DNA of 32,399 bases from Sphingomonas_O antarctica (GTDB taxonomy: Bacteria > Pseudomonadota > Alphaproteobacteria > Sphingomonadales > Sphingomonadaceae), in the NCBI RefSeq assembly GCF_965137005.1, contig NZ_CBCRXM010000019.1:1-32399 (forward strand), given 5' to 3'. The position numbers and the translations under genes are program-made. A model generated the notes under the pieces. It was not told the DNA's origin. It saw nothing but the letters and a program-made list of their open reading frames with translations, and made no database searches. Of the stretch, positions 1 to 7,387 are shown piece after piece. Position 1 is the first letter of the stretch. Each line of letters opens with the position of its first letter.

Positions 1-100
1 GTTCTGACACCAGCACCCAACAGCCGCTTTCCGGGGTGTAGCGGGTGTCAAAAGCCCGCTCCACAATGTCCAGTTCCAGGATAGGGTAAAGGCTTCGTCT
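1..100 (-). CDS. Fragment of a gene cut by the window edge and probably by the IS110 insertion
   Basis: Read on the minus strand, this stretch is open and codon use looks coding-like. It contains the run RYTPESGCWVL, which recalls the GCWxW start of some HNH-type endonucleases, but too little is present to assign a family. A GTG at 62-64 (minus strand) could be a start. The frame also stays open into the leader of the IS110 element, so this may instead be an interrupted gene. The rest lies outside the window. Confidence 0.2.
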
Positions 101-185
101 ACGACTGGTTATGGGTCGTTTGCCGACAGGCAGCTTTTTGCGTCGCGTGGTTTGCGCAGGAACGTCCGAGAATGGGTGATGGGGT

Positions 186-251
186 GGACGCCCCCCGATG
201 GCATCGATGTGCCAGAGTGGAGGTGTTGAACACCACTTGAGGGAGGCGTCC
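186..251 (+). promoter_or_regulatory. Stem-loop enclosing the Shine-Dalgarno of the IS110 recombinase; possible part of a bridge RNA
   Basis: Bases 186-196 pair with 241-251 in ten of eleven positions, with one C-A mismatch. The 3' arm holds the GGGAGG ribosome-binding site and ends directly before the GTG start at 252. Inside the loop, 222-234 is a perfect 6+1+6 inverted repeat (GGTGTT-G-AACACC) and 202-209 is the palindrome CATCGATG. IS110 elements of the IS110 group carry a structured bridge RNA in the non-coding end upstream of the recombinase. That this leader is one is an inference. The IS110 remnant at 22.4 kb has the same arrangement. Confidence 0.5.
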
Positions 252-1277
252 GTGTCGGAAGTTAGCATAATCGGGTTGGATATCGCCAAGCATGTTTTTC
301 AGGCGCACGGTGTTGATGCGTCGGGCCATGTGCTTCTTCGCAAGAAGATCAGCCGTGCGAAGCTGTTGCCGTTTTTCGCAGCTCAGCCGCGTTGCCGGGT
401 CGTTCTGGAAGCATGCGGCGGCGCGCATCACTGGGCGCGCGAGTTGCTCAAGCTGGGCCATGATGTGCGGTTGATTGCGCCTGCGTATGTGAAGCCGTTT
501 GTGAAGCGCCAGAAGAACGATGCTGCCGATGCCGAAGCGATCTGCGAGGCGGCCCAGCGCCCGAGCATGCGGTTCGTACCGGTCAAGTCCGAAGAACAAC
601 AGGCCGCAGCGATGGTGTTCCGTGGTCGCGACCTGTTGGTCCGGCAGCGGACCCAGATCAGCAATGCGCTTCGCGGCCATATGGCCGAGTATGGCTGGGT
701 CGCACCCAAGGGCCTTGTTCACCTGGACCAGCTCGCCGCGTTGCTGGCAGATCCGGCGGCAGTGCCCGAAGGCGTCCGTTCGGTCTGCACGGTGTTGCTC
801 GAGAGCCTGACGGTGCTCGATCGGCAGATCACCGTGCTCGACAAGGAGATCGTGCGCCGTTCACGCGAAGATGCTGTTGCACGCCGGCTAATGACGATTC
901 CGGGCATCGGTCCGATCACAGCGACCGCCATCGCCGCCCTGGCGCCGCCGCCGGGGACCTTCGCCAAAGGTCGTGACTTTGCCGCCTGGGTCGGCCTCAC
1001 GCCGCGGCAGCACTCGACCGGCGGCAAGCAGAAGCTGGGTTCGATCTCGAAGATGGGCGAGCGAACGCTCAGGCGGCTGCTGATCATCGGCAGCAGCGCC
1101 GTGGTGCTGCAGGCGAGCAAGCGGGGGGCGCCCAAGGGATCGTGGCTCGAGCAGATGATGGCGCGCAAGCCACGCATGCTCGTCACGGTGGCGCTCGCCA
1201 ACAAGACAGCACGCATTGTCTGGGCGCTGCTGATGAAGAACGAGGATTACACAGCTCCGGTCGCTGCAGCGGCGTAA
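252..1277 (+). CDS. IS110-family transposase (DEDD recombinase), apparently intact
   Basis: This recombinase moves an IS110-type element by RNA-guided recombination in the cytoplasm. The N-terminal RuvC-like DEDD domain starts with IIGLDIAKHVFQAHGVD and continues through VVLEACGGAHHWARELL and the KNDAADAEAI segment (DEDD_Tnp_IS110). The C-terminal Transposase_20 region has LMTIPGIGPITATAIAAL and FAAWVGLTPRQHSTGGK, with the serine expected for the Tnp domain. From the GTG at 252 it is 341 residues, normal for the family. That GTG was chosen over an upstream ATG at 198 because GGGAGG lies just before it and because GLD then falls at the expected distance from the N-terminus. No frameshift or stop was seen, so it may be active. 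It is the only complete IS110 recombinase among three in the window. Confidence 0.9.
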   Translation: MSEVSIIGLDIAKHVFQAHGVDASGHVLLRKKISRAKLLPFFAAQPRCRVVLEACGGAHHWARELLKLGHDVRLIAPAYVKPFVKRQKNDAADAEAICEAAQRPSMRFVPVKSEEQQAAAMVFRGRDLLVRQRTQISNALRGHMAEYGWVAPKGLVHLDQLAALLADPAAVPEGVRSVCTVLLESLTVLDRQITVLDKEIVRRSREDAVARRLMTIPGIGPITATAIAALAPPPGTFAKGRDFAAWVGLTPRQHSTGGKQKLGSISKMGERTLRRLLIIGSSAVVLQASKRGAPKGSWLEQMMARKPRMLVTVALANKTARIVWALLMKNEDYTAPVAAAA

Positions 1278-1567
1278 GCCGAGGCGGGCCTGAGGTCGTC
1301 GGGGCGTAGTTCGGTCGAAGGAGGGTATGGCACAACAGTCGGCGAGACGGGATCGGAAGAACCAGGGCTAACCACCGTGCCTATCAGCACGCTTAGGGTG
1401 ATGTGGTTCCGATCCGCGAACTCCCATACGGGCCCGCAGCTCTCGTGGCTGCACCAGGAGGCCGGACAGATGGCAGCATCCGACTACGCGCCAAACACTC
1501 GAAATACCGCTTGCGTCACTCGGGGCGTCCACAGATGGTTAACGGACATTGTTTGCCCAAGGTTCAA
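1278..1567. other. Non-coding 3' flank of IS110, no gene seen
   Basis: These 290 bases separate the IS110 recombinase stop from the convergent L,D-transpeptidase. Two short open frames cross it, but neither has a ribosome-binding site or recognisable content. Part of it is probably the right end of the IS110 element. In the IS1111 subgroup the guide RNA lies on this side, so this segment is the alternative location for a guide RNA if the leader at 186-251 is not it. Confidence 0.4.
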
Positions 1568-2185
1568 TTAAGTATTTTGCTCTGGCATAATCGCGACCAA
1601 ATCGCCCCGTCGAACCTGCTCGAACAGGAGCTTTGCGAACTCGGGTGGAATACCGATGCAGCCATGCGTGGCTGCGCCGGCGCGTACGTTGCTGGCGTGA
1701 ATGGCCACTCCGTCATTCGTCAAGCGAAGCATGAAGGGCATATCAGCATCATACAGCGTCGAGCGATGCTGAGCCGCGCGTTGCAGGATTGGGAACACAC
1801 CGGTGGGTGTGGCCTTACCATCGGTGCCATACAGGATGATCGCTGAACCAATCTCATGACCAGCGCGGAAAACTGAAAGCGCCTGGAGACGGAGGTCCAC
1901 GCGGATCCAGACCGGACCGGCCGGAATACCATCCACATTCCAGGCAAAGTCTCCGTAATGCATCCGCTTTTGCACATTCAGCATGCTTTTTACGGCTGTC
2001 ATGCTGCCATCCGGCATAACCAATTTAGGGTAATGTCCAGATGAATAGTGGATCCGAGCTTCGCTTGGAGCAGCGCGGGCGACAGGCATGTCGACTAAAC
2101 CGGATCGCGGGTCTTTCGGCCCAAACAATAGGAAGGCCGAGAAAAGCGCCGCGATTAATAGTCCGAGCCTAAACGCGAGCTGCAC
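1568..2185 (-). CDS. L,D-transpeptidase family protein (YkuD domain), exported
   Basis: Enzymes of this family cross-link peptidoglycan stem peptides or attach proteins to them, using a catalytic cysteine in the periplasm. The protein is 205 residues with an N-terminal hydrophobic stretch (about residues 4-21) that acts as a signal anchor. The YkuD signature is at the C-terminus: H163 of VAIHASNVRAG is followed by THGCIGIP with H174, G175 and nucleophile C176. The start is a GTG that overlaps the end of the upstream PEP-CTERM gene by 17 bases, so the two are probably co-transcribed and translationally linked. The region before the catalytic domain (about 40-110) is not recognised and may bind substrate. 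A carboxypeptidase role is possible, but the intact HGC motif favours transpeptidation. Confidence 0.82.
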   Translation of the reverse strand: MQLAFRLGLLIAALFSAFLLFGPKDPRSGLVDMPVARAAPSEARIHYSSGHYPKLVMPDGSMTAVKSMLNVQKRMHYGDFAWNVDGIPAGPVWIRVDLRLQALSVFRAGHEIGSAIILYGTDGKATPTGVFPILQRAAQHRSTLYDADMPFMLRLTNDGVAIHASNVRAGAATHGCIGIPPEFAKLLFEQVRRGDLVAIMPEQNT

Positions 2186-2834
2186 TGACGGCCGGCGTGG
2201 TCGAGGGGATGCGCCGCCGTAACGCGTACCCTATCGCGGCAAACCCGATTATCAGTGTGAACCATGTTGCCGGTTCTGGTACGCTACCTGGTCCCCCACC
2301 TCTTGGCACAACCGGCGGAACAGGGAGCTCATAATAACCTCCGCCTCCACCGCCTCCGCCGATGGGAAAGCCGAAGCCAGGTCCGAAACCGCCGCCAGGC
2401 ACGCCGCCGCCCGGTGCAAACAGGTCGCCTGCCACCCCTGGCATTTCCGGCAGGAGATCGAGCGTCGCGGGTTGGATCAGCGACCCTGATTCCAGCGCCG
2501 GGCCGCCAACAGCGGGGGCCAAGGCCGCTTGGGCGCGTTTGAGGGGCGGCCCACCGGCCGAAGACAGGCTGGTGGCGCGCGGAGCGGAGGGCTTGATGAG
2601 CTTGGTTGCTTTAGACTGTGTTAGAGCTCCAGCGGCCCGGGTTCCGGGAGAACGATCTGCCAGGATCGAACCGGGGTCCCTCAGGATGGCCATCGCTGAC
2701 TGTCCAATCGATGAGCCTGGAGCGATAACTGACAATCCCCCGAGGGATGCGGCAGCCGTCAGCAGTGCTATCGCAATCTTGCCGCGCGTACGTGACCCAG
2801 GCGAAGCTATAAAAAGCAAAAATTTGCATGTCAT
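2169..2834 (-). CDS. PEP-CTERM sorting-domain protein, proline/glycine/alanine-rich
   Basis: The 221-residue protein has a basic N-terminus and a hydrophobic segment (about residues 19-40) consistent with export. A low-complexity middle rich in Pro, Ala and Gly follows, including a run of eight or more glycines. The C-terminal sorting signal is VPEPATWFTLIIGFAAIGYA followed by RRR. PEP-CTERM tails are recognised by exosortase, which removes the tail and releases or anchors the protein during envelope or exopolysaccharide assembly. The W after PEPAT and the GF..IG..LRRR tail are the sphingomonad type. No exosortase gene is in the window. The gene overlaps the downstream L,D-transpeptidase. The extreme composition of the middle suggests a structural or cell-surface role, but no specific function can be given. 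Confidence 0.8.
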   Translation of the reverse strand: MTCKFLLFIASPGSRTRGKIAIALLTAAASLGGLSVIAPGSSIGQSAMAILRDPGSILADRSPGTRAAGALTQSKATKLIKPSAPRATSLSSAGGPPLKRAQAALAPAVGGPALESGSLIQPATLDLLPEMPGVAGDLFAPGGGVPGGGFGPGFGFPIGGGGGGGGYYELPVPPVVPRGGGPGSVPEPATWFTLIIGFAAIGYALRRRIPSTTPAVSAARV

Positions 2835-2904
2835 ATGGTTCAGTGGAGTATACCCTTATTTGCAACGCGCTACAATAGATTCAGGGCTCAGCAACGGCAT
2901 TCAT

Positions 2905-3132
2905 ATGGCGATGTTTAACCTTTTAACGTCCGATTTTGGGTCAGAAATCGCTGCGGTGTCGGCCAAGCGTAAGCGAGGCGGCGCGGCGGATACGTTTATC
3001 TCAGCTACTGCTTTGGGTTGCTTTGCCCCGATTAAGGCCCAGGGGTGCGAACGGCACGCCGAGATGGTGAGTGAAAGGCGTCATCGAGGCGTTAGAACAG
3101 CGCCAGGCTTTTGCGATCCAGGCAACGCCTAG
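2905..3132 (+). CDS. Possible 75-residue small protein or part of an untranslated transcript
   Basis: An ATG at 2905 opens a 75-codon frame that stops one base pair into a strong plus-strand terminator. The product (MAMFNLLTSDFGSE...) has a basic middle (AKRKRGG) and matches nothing I recognise. No good ribosome-binding site is visible. The coincidence of stop and terminator is the main support. The alternative is a small RNA expressed from upstream of the divergent PEP-CTERM gene. Confidence 0.25.
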   Translation: MAMFNLLTSDFGSEIAAVSAKRKRGGAADTFISATALGCFAPIKAQGCERHAEMVSERRHRGVRTAPGFCDPGNA

Positions 3133-3163
3133 CCCCGCCCGCGCGATCGGGCGGGGCTTTTTT
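3132..3163 (+). terminator. Rho-independent terminator, plus strand
   Basis: Perfect 10-bp GC stem (GCCCCGCCCG with CGGGCGGGGC, 3132-3141 and 3148-3157), a six-base loop, then six T residues. The T run lies on the plus-strand side only, so it ends a plus-strand transcript, yet no confident plus-strand gene lies upstream. See findings. Confidence 0.9.
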
Positions 3164-3259
3164 GAATGCCCGCTTTTTGGTCGTTAACGGACAGGCGGCC
3201 TTCAACAGAATATCCTTGCCGTCTCTCGAGCGGGTGGCCTTGGGTTGCTCTCGCAAAGT

Positions 3260-3724
3260 CTACTTACATTCGCCTACGCGTCTTCCGATCGCAGTGGCGG
3301 TCATTGTGATGGGCTGGGCACCGGTCGCGACTGAGCGGCCTGTCGTCGTGAAGCTGTTCAAGGTGAAGCTCCCCCGGCTTGTCGAGGTCATGGTGCCACC
3401 GCTTTGTTTGCAGACCATGACGGAATCGAGTTTGCCGCCGACCATGCTGTAGCGCGTAAAAGTGCACTCCTTGCGCGACTTCATTAGATCCTGTGGCCCG
3501 CGAACAGCTTCAGCGGGCGTCAAGCAATGGCTGACCTTGATCGGCTTGCCCTTCATCATGTCAGCAACGAAAGGAGGTGCGTTCGGCATATCCACCGAGT
3601 GGATGGTCGTCACGATCTCCCATTTTCCGGGGCTTACCTGCGCAGATGCAGCGGACGGAACGGCCAAAGCGACCAAGATCGTGGCGGTGATCAAGACGGT
3701 GTTGCGAGCGGCAAATATTGACAT
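3260..3724 (-). CDS. DUF3617 domain-containing exported protein
   Basis: The 154-residue protein has a clear Sec signal peptide (MSIFAARNTVLITATILVAL, cleavage probably after ASA near residue 28). The mature part opens with VSPGKWEIVTTI, matching the (P)GxWe opening of DUF3617 proteins. Two Cys-containing segments follow, VSHCLTPAEA and KECTFTRYSMVGGKLDSVMVCK. These are small periplasmic proteins common in sphingomonads, and no biochemical role is established. A GGGGAG ribosome-binding site precedes the ATG. It is a single gene with IS481 upstream and the orphan terminator downstream on the opposite strand. The family assignment rests on the opening motif, the Cys pattern and the length. Confidence 0.75.
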   Translation of the reverse strand: MSIFAARNTVLITATILVALAVPSAASAQVSPGKWEIVTTIHSVDMPNAPPFVADMMKGKPIKVSHCLTPAEAVRGPQDLMKSRKECTFTRYSMVGGKLDSVMVCKQSGGTMTSTSRGSFTLNSFTTTGRSVATGAQPITMTATAIGRRVGECK

Positions 3725-3907
3725 GGAAGAACTCCCCGATTGTATTTAGGCACGCCGGGATCGTGCTGGCGTTGCCAGCCCTGCCAGCTTGTGCTGAACT
3801 TTTGACAAGCTGAGTTACGACCAAACCGCAAACTTGGATTGGTTTTTTACGCGATCGATCGGACCATTAAGCATGCGCACGCGGGAATGTCCGCTTTTGG
3901 TAACTAA

Positions 3908-4920
3908 GTGTTTGATCCCACGGTTTGATGGTGCGATCCTTTCGTTGGCATGGAAGGAAGCCATATGGGACAAGTTCGTCACGGGAGCGCCACGACCACG
4001 TACGCTGTCCGAGCAGCAATACAGCGATCGCAAGCTTCGCTCTCGGCGCTGAGCCGAGAGCTGGGGATCAACCCCAAGACGGTGGCGAAGTGGCGCAAGC
4101 GGGCGACGATCGAGGATATGAAGACCGGGCCGAAGGCCCCCCATTCCCCGACCCTGACCCAAGCAGAAGAGGCAGCCGTGGTCGCGTTCCGGCGTCACAC
4201 GCTGCTACCGCTCGACGACTGCCTCTACGCGTTGCAGCCTTCGATTCCACATCTGACGCGGTCAGCACTCCACCGCTGCCTGCAGCGGCACGGCATCTCC
4301 CGCCTGCCGGACATCGAGGGTGACAAGCCGAAACGGCAACTCTTTAAGCGTTATCCGATTGGCTTCTTCCACATGGATATTGCCGAGGTGCAGACCGCCG
4401 AAGGCAAGCACTACCTGTTCGTCGGCATCGATCGCACGAGTAAGTTCGCGGTCACCCAGCTGGTCGACAAGGCCGATCGACGGACGGCGTGGGAGTTCCT
4501 CGAGCATCTGCTCAAAACTGTACCCTATCGCATCCACACGATCCTGACCGACAATGGCATCCAGTTCGCCGATCAGCCGCGCAACCGGAACACCGCCTGG
4601 TCGCGCCAGATGCGCTTCGACATGATCTGCGAGGCGAACGGCATCGAACACCGGCTCACCAAACCGAACCACCCGTGGACCAACGGACAGGTCGAGCGAA
4701 TGAACCGGACCATCAAGGAGGCGACCGTCAAACGCTTCCATTACGAAAGCCATGAACAGCTCCGAACCCACCTCGCTGACTTCATGGCCGCCTACAACTT
4801 CGCTCGCCGGCTGAAAACGCTCAGTGGCCTCACACCCCACGAATACGTCGCCAAGATCTGGACGGCGGAGCCAGAGCGGTTCATCGTCAATCCGATCCAC
4901 CACATGCCGGGACTAAACAC
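3908..4920 (+). mobile_element. IS481-family insertion sequence, copy 1 (intact transposase)
   Basis: The element starts GTGTTTGATCCCAC and ends GGGACTAAACAC, so the terminal repeats begin GTGTTT. It is flanked by CTAA on the left (3904-3907) and CTAG on the right (4921-4924). IS481 elements are known to target CTAG, and the left base looks mutated. A second copy at 26015-27026 has CTAG on both sides and the same length minus one base. The left flank carries a short motif of the dispersed repeat family (GAATGTCCGCTTTTGG). The right flank runs straight into an IS630 element. Confidence 0.88.
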
Positions 4921-4924
4921 CTAG
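3965..4924 (+). CDS. IS481-family transposase
   Basis: This DDE transposase is 319 residues from the preferred ATG at 3965. An N-terminal helix-turn-helix (about residues 15-45: SQASLSALSRELGINPKTVAKWRKRA) precedes a zinc-less linker and the rve integrase core. Catalytic residues are visible: D in FFHMDIAEVQ, D in ILTDNGIQF and E in NGQVERMNRTIKEA. The ATG at 3965 is preferred to 3950 because GGAAGGAAG lies immediately upstream. The TAG stop is supplied by the CTAG flank and not by the element proper, as is also true of copy 2. No defects were seen, so this copy could mobilise the frameshifted copy in trans. Confidence 0.92.
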   Translation: MGQVRHGSATTTYAVRAAIQRSQASLSALSRELGINPKTVAKWRKRATIEDMKTGPKAPHSPTLTQAEEAAVVAFRRHTLLPLDDCLYALQPSIPHLTRSALHRCLQRHGISRLPDIEGDKPKRQLFKRYPIGFFHMDIAEVQTAEGKHYLFVGIDRTSKFAVTQLVDKADRRTAWEFLEHLLKTVPYRIHTILTDNGIQFADQPRNRNTAWSRQMRFDMICEANGIEHRLTKPNHPWTNGQVERMNRTIKEATVKRFHYESHEQLRTHLADFMAAYNFARRLKTLSGLTPHEYVAKIWTAEPERFIVNPIHHMPGLNT

Positions 4925-5013
4925 AGCGTATTTCGAGCTGACTGACTCAACAGGGATTCCCAAAGCGATGGCGATCTGATTCAAGCTTCATGCCGGCGGG
5001 GAGGCCGGGATGT

Positions 5014-5349
5014 ATGGCCAGGGCGCTATCGATTGATCTTCGCCGGCGCGTAATCGCGGCGATCGACGCGGGTGCATCGTGTCGCCAGGCGGCTGCACGG
5101 TTCGGTGTAAGCGCATCGAGCGGGATCCGCTGGCAGGCGCTTTCGAAGCTGGTCGGTGATGCCACCCCCAAGCAGCAGGGTGGCGATCGTCGCTCTGCGC
5201 GGATTGAGGCGCATGCTGCTGTGATCCTGGGTGCCTTGGAGAAGAAGTCGGACATCACGCTGGCCGACCTGCGGACCGAGCTTGCCGGGCACGGGATCGG
5301 CGTCAGTGTCGCCGGCTTATGGCGTTTCTTCCAACGCCGGCGGATCAAC
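5014..5349 (+). pseudogene. IS630 transposase, N-terminal part (helix-turn-helix), truncated
   Basis: This encodes the winged helix-turn-helix part of an IS630 transposase: MARALSIDLRRRVIAAIDAG, then the recognition region CRQAAARFGVSAS and a second domain ending GIGVSVAGLWRFFQRR. It breaks off after FQRR, where the sequence switches to IS110. The rest of the gene resumes near 6030. The ATG at 5014 follows GGGATGT and is preferred to the upstream ATG at 4990. It cannot make a working transposase. Confidence 0.8.
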
Positions 5350-5966
5350 GCCGCGAGTTCGTCATCATAGGCCGTGATGCGCCGATCGAGGCTTGCCCAC
5401 TCCTCGCGGAGATCCTGCAATAGCCTGATCGCTCGGGGGCTGACCGCCAGTTCGCCCTCCTTCATCATCTCATCCAGCCGCTTGGCCAGACACGAACGAC
5501 GCTTGGGCAGGATCACGCCGCGCTCCAGCAGCACCGCTCGAAGCTGATTGGTCAACCGAGTCCGGCCTGCCACAAGGCGCTCGCGCGCCCGATGGAGAAC
5601 TTGCAGATCAAGCTGCGCCTCGGTCTTGAGTGTAACCAGGCGCATCGTCGGCCGGGTTGCGGCCTCGGCAATAGCTTCCGCGTCGCGATCATCGGTCTTT
5701 TGCGCCTTTACGTAAGGAGCCACGTACTCCGGTGACATCAACCGCACCGTGTGGCCTTGCGCCTCGAACGTGCGACCAAGATAGTGCGCTCCGCAACAGG
5801 CCTCCATCGCAACGATGCACGGTGGCAACTCGGCGGCGAACTTGATCAATCCCTCCCGCGTCATCCGCCGGCGCAGTATCACGGCGCCGCTCGCGTCCAT
5901 TCCTGCCAGGCTGCAACTATTTTTACCCAGGTCGATCCCAAGCATAGCAATCGGTGTCTTCGTCAT
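5349..5966 (-). pseudogene. IS110-family transposase remnant, C-terminus deleted
   Basis: About 206 residues of the DEDD domain remain: MLGIDLGKNSCSLAGMDASG, IVAMEACCGAHYLGRTF, QKTDDRDAEAIAEAATRPTM, then the central helical region to ITAYDDELAAL. The whole Transposase_20 (PGIGP) half is missing. The start at 5966 is well supported by AGAGGAGAGG upstream. The remnant is inserted head-on within the IS630 transposase and is a different lineage from the IS110 elements at 0.2 and 22.5 kb. Its leader is at most about 60 bases, unlike theirs. Confidence 0.85.
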
Positions 5967-6029
5967 CGGTCCTCTCCTCTTGATCCGACGCCAGACTGCG
6001 CCAGATGATAAGGGGCGGGCCATCCCATA

Positions 6030-6645
6030 AAGACCGGGCACGCTATCGAGCAGGACCGCCCCGACGTCCTGATCCGGCGCGAAGCCTGATTCGAAGGGCA
6101 GCTCGATCTCGATCCGCACACGCTGGTGTTCATCGACGAGACCGGCGCCAGCACCAAGATGGCGCGACTGCATGGACGTGCGCCGCGCGGCGAGCGGTTG
6201 CGCTCGGCGATCCCGCACGGTCACTGGAAGACGACCACCTTCGTCGGCGCGCTCAGGCTTACCGGCATGACCGCACCGATGGTGCTCGACGGGCCGATGA
6301 CCGGCGAGTGGTTCCTCGCCTATACCAAGCAGGTGCTCGTGCCGACGCTGCTGCCCGGCGATGTCGTGATCCTCGACAACCTGCCAGCCCACAAGGGCAC
6401 GGCCGTCCGCGATGCGGTGGAGGCAGCCGGCGCCACGCTCGTATTCCTCCCGCCATATTCGCCCGACTTCAATCCAATCGAGAACGCCTTCGCCAAACTC
6501 AAGATGCGCCTGCGTAAGGCCGCCGCCCGCTCCGTCGATCAGCTCTGGCGCGTCATCGGCGATAGCATCGACGCCTTCACGCCAACCGAGTGCGCAAACT
6601 ACTTCGCAGCCGCCGGTTATGACGCTTACAGATCGAAATATGCTC
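6030..6645 (+). pseudogene. IS630 transposase, C-terminal DDE part, with an internal stop
   Basis: The IS630 frame resumes as HAIEQDRPDVLIRREA, meets a TGA at 6087-6089 (relatives I recall have Trp here, so TGG to TGA is likely), then continues FEGQLDLDPHTLVFIDETG. DDE residues are visible: D in FIDETGAS, D in VILDNLPAHK and E in FNPIENAFAKLK. The frame runs past the right terminal repeat into aox flanking sequence. Both the IS110 insertion and the stop inactivate it. Confidence 0.8.
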
Positions 6646-6661
6646 TAGATTTCAGCGGTCC

Positions 6662-7387
6662 TCAGGCAGTCAGACGAATATCATCAGCGTGCTGCGGATA
6701 AGGAGCCGTAGCCGCACTATCGATGGTCCCACCGCTGAGCTTTGTCGCGAAGCCGTGATTGACGTCACGATGATGCGCCTCGTCGGCGCGAACAACGAGC
6801 ACGACGTCCCGCAATGTCGCATCGTCGGCCATCTTCCAGTAATGCTTTGCGATCGCCGGCGCAGGCACGTTGGGTGAGCGACCCTCGTCGATTTCGTTGA
6901 GGTAAAGCGTGTAACTGATCACCGCTTCCTCTTCGAAATAGCCGACAACACGGTGCGCGGTCCGGGCCGAGATCAGATAGAGCAACGAGAACAACGCAAG
7001 GAAAATCCACTGGGCCAGCAGGATGACAAGTCGCTCGAACACTGTGGGCTTCGCAATCTCGATGAAGGTCATCAGATGCATGCGCTCATTTTCGGCTTCT
7101 TCCATGAGAGTGCGAATCCAGCCCTCATCATCCTTCATCCGGCGCAGGCAGGTGAGGTGCGTGAACATGCCGCCCACCATGCCGGGCACGGCAGCAACCG
7201 TTTCAAGCACGATCGCGCGGTGGCCATAACGCTTTGCGAAAAAGGTGTCGGCCGTGAAGCGGAGCAACTTCGTGAAGCCGAGCGCAAAACGATCTGAAAA
7301 GTCTTTTGGCTGATGATGAATTCGGGGCTCTGCAGCACGCTCTTCGACAAGGGCCGCGGGATTGGGAGCTAGAATTGTGTTCGTCAT
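6662..7387 (-). CDS. aox: Alternative oxidase (AOX), diiron ubiquinol oxidase
   Basis: AOX oxidises ubiquinol and reduces oxygen to water without pumping protons, on the cytoplasmic face of the inner membrane, and resists cyanide and nitric oxide. The protein is 241 residues. The diiron ligand motifs are present in order: E62 in LETVAAVPGM, E101 and H104 in AENERMHLM, the E152-154 cluster in YFEEEAVISYT, and E203 with H206 in RADEAHHRDVNH. Two membrane-associated helices are visible (about 58-78 and 118-140). The ATG overlaps the nsrR stop (ATGA), so aox is second in an nsrR-aox operon and probably repressed by NsrR. The IS630 end lies 14 bases after its stop without damaging it. Assignment is firm because all six ligand positions are conserved. 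Confidence 0.93.
   Translation of the reverse strand: MTNTILAPNPAALVEERAAEPRIHHQPKDFSDRFALGFTKLLRFTADTFFAKRYGHRAIVLETVAAVPGMVGGMFTHLTCLRRMKDDEGWIRTLMEEAENERMHLMTFIEIAKPTVFERLVILLAQWIFLALFSLLYLISARTAHRVVGYFEEEAVISYTLYLNEIDEGRSPNVPAPAIAKHYWKMADDATLRDVVLVVRADEAHHRDVNHGFATKLSGGTIDSAATAPYPQHADDIRLTA

Larger units (their letters stand above)
100..1540 (+). mobile_element. IS110-family insertion sequence (ends approximate)
   Basis: The element is defined by its recombinase at 252-1277 and structured sequence on both sides. IS110 elements often lack terminal inverted repeats and long target duplications, so the ends cannot be fixed from one copy. The left end probably lies between about 84 and 185, where the coding-like minus-strand frame stops being persuasive. 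The right end lies before the L,D-transpeptidase stop at 1568. Comparison with an empty site would settle the boundaries. Confidence 0.5.
4924..6645 (+). mobile_element. IS630-family element interrupted by an IS110 remnant
   Basis: Terminal repeats GAGCGTATTTCGAGCTG (left) and GAGCATATTTCGATCTG (right, reverse complement) match in 15 of 17 positions. TA flanks both sides (4922-4923 and 6646-6647), the duplication expected for IS630/Tc1-mariner elements. The transposase is split into 5014-5349 and about 6030-6645 by about 680 bases of IS110. The left TA is the TA of the CTAG that borders IS481 copy 1. The right end lies 14 bases from the aox stop codon. Confidence 0.8.

Noticed and set aside
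2362..3132. 256-codon plus-strand frame
   Set aside because: Mostly opposite the PEP-CTERM gene. Only the last 75 codons were kept as a weak candidate.
4947..6392. 481-codon minus-strand frame
   Set aside because: Only its middle (5349-5966) is IS110 transposase; the two ends are antisense to the split IS630 gene.
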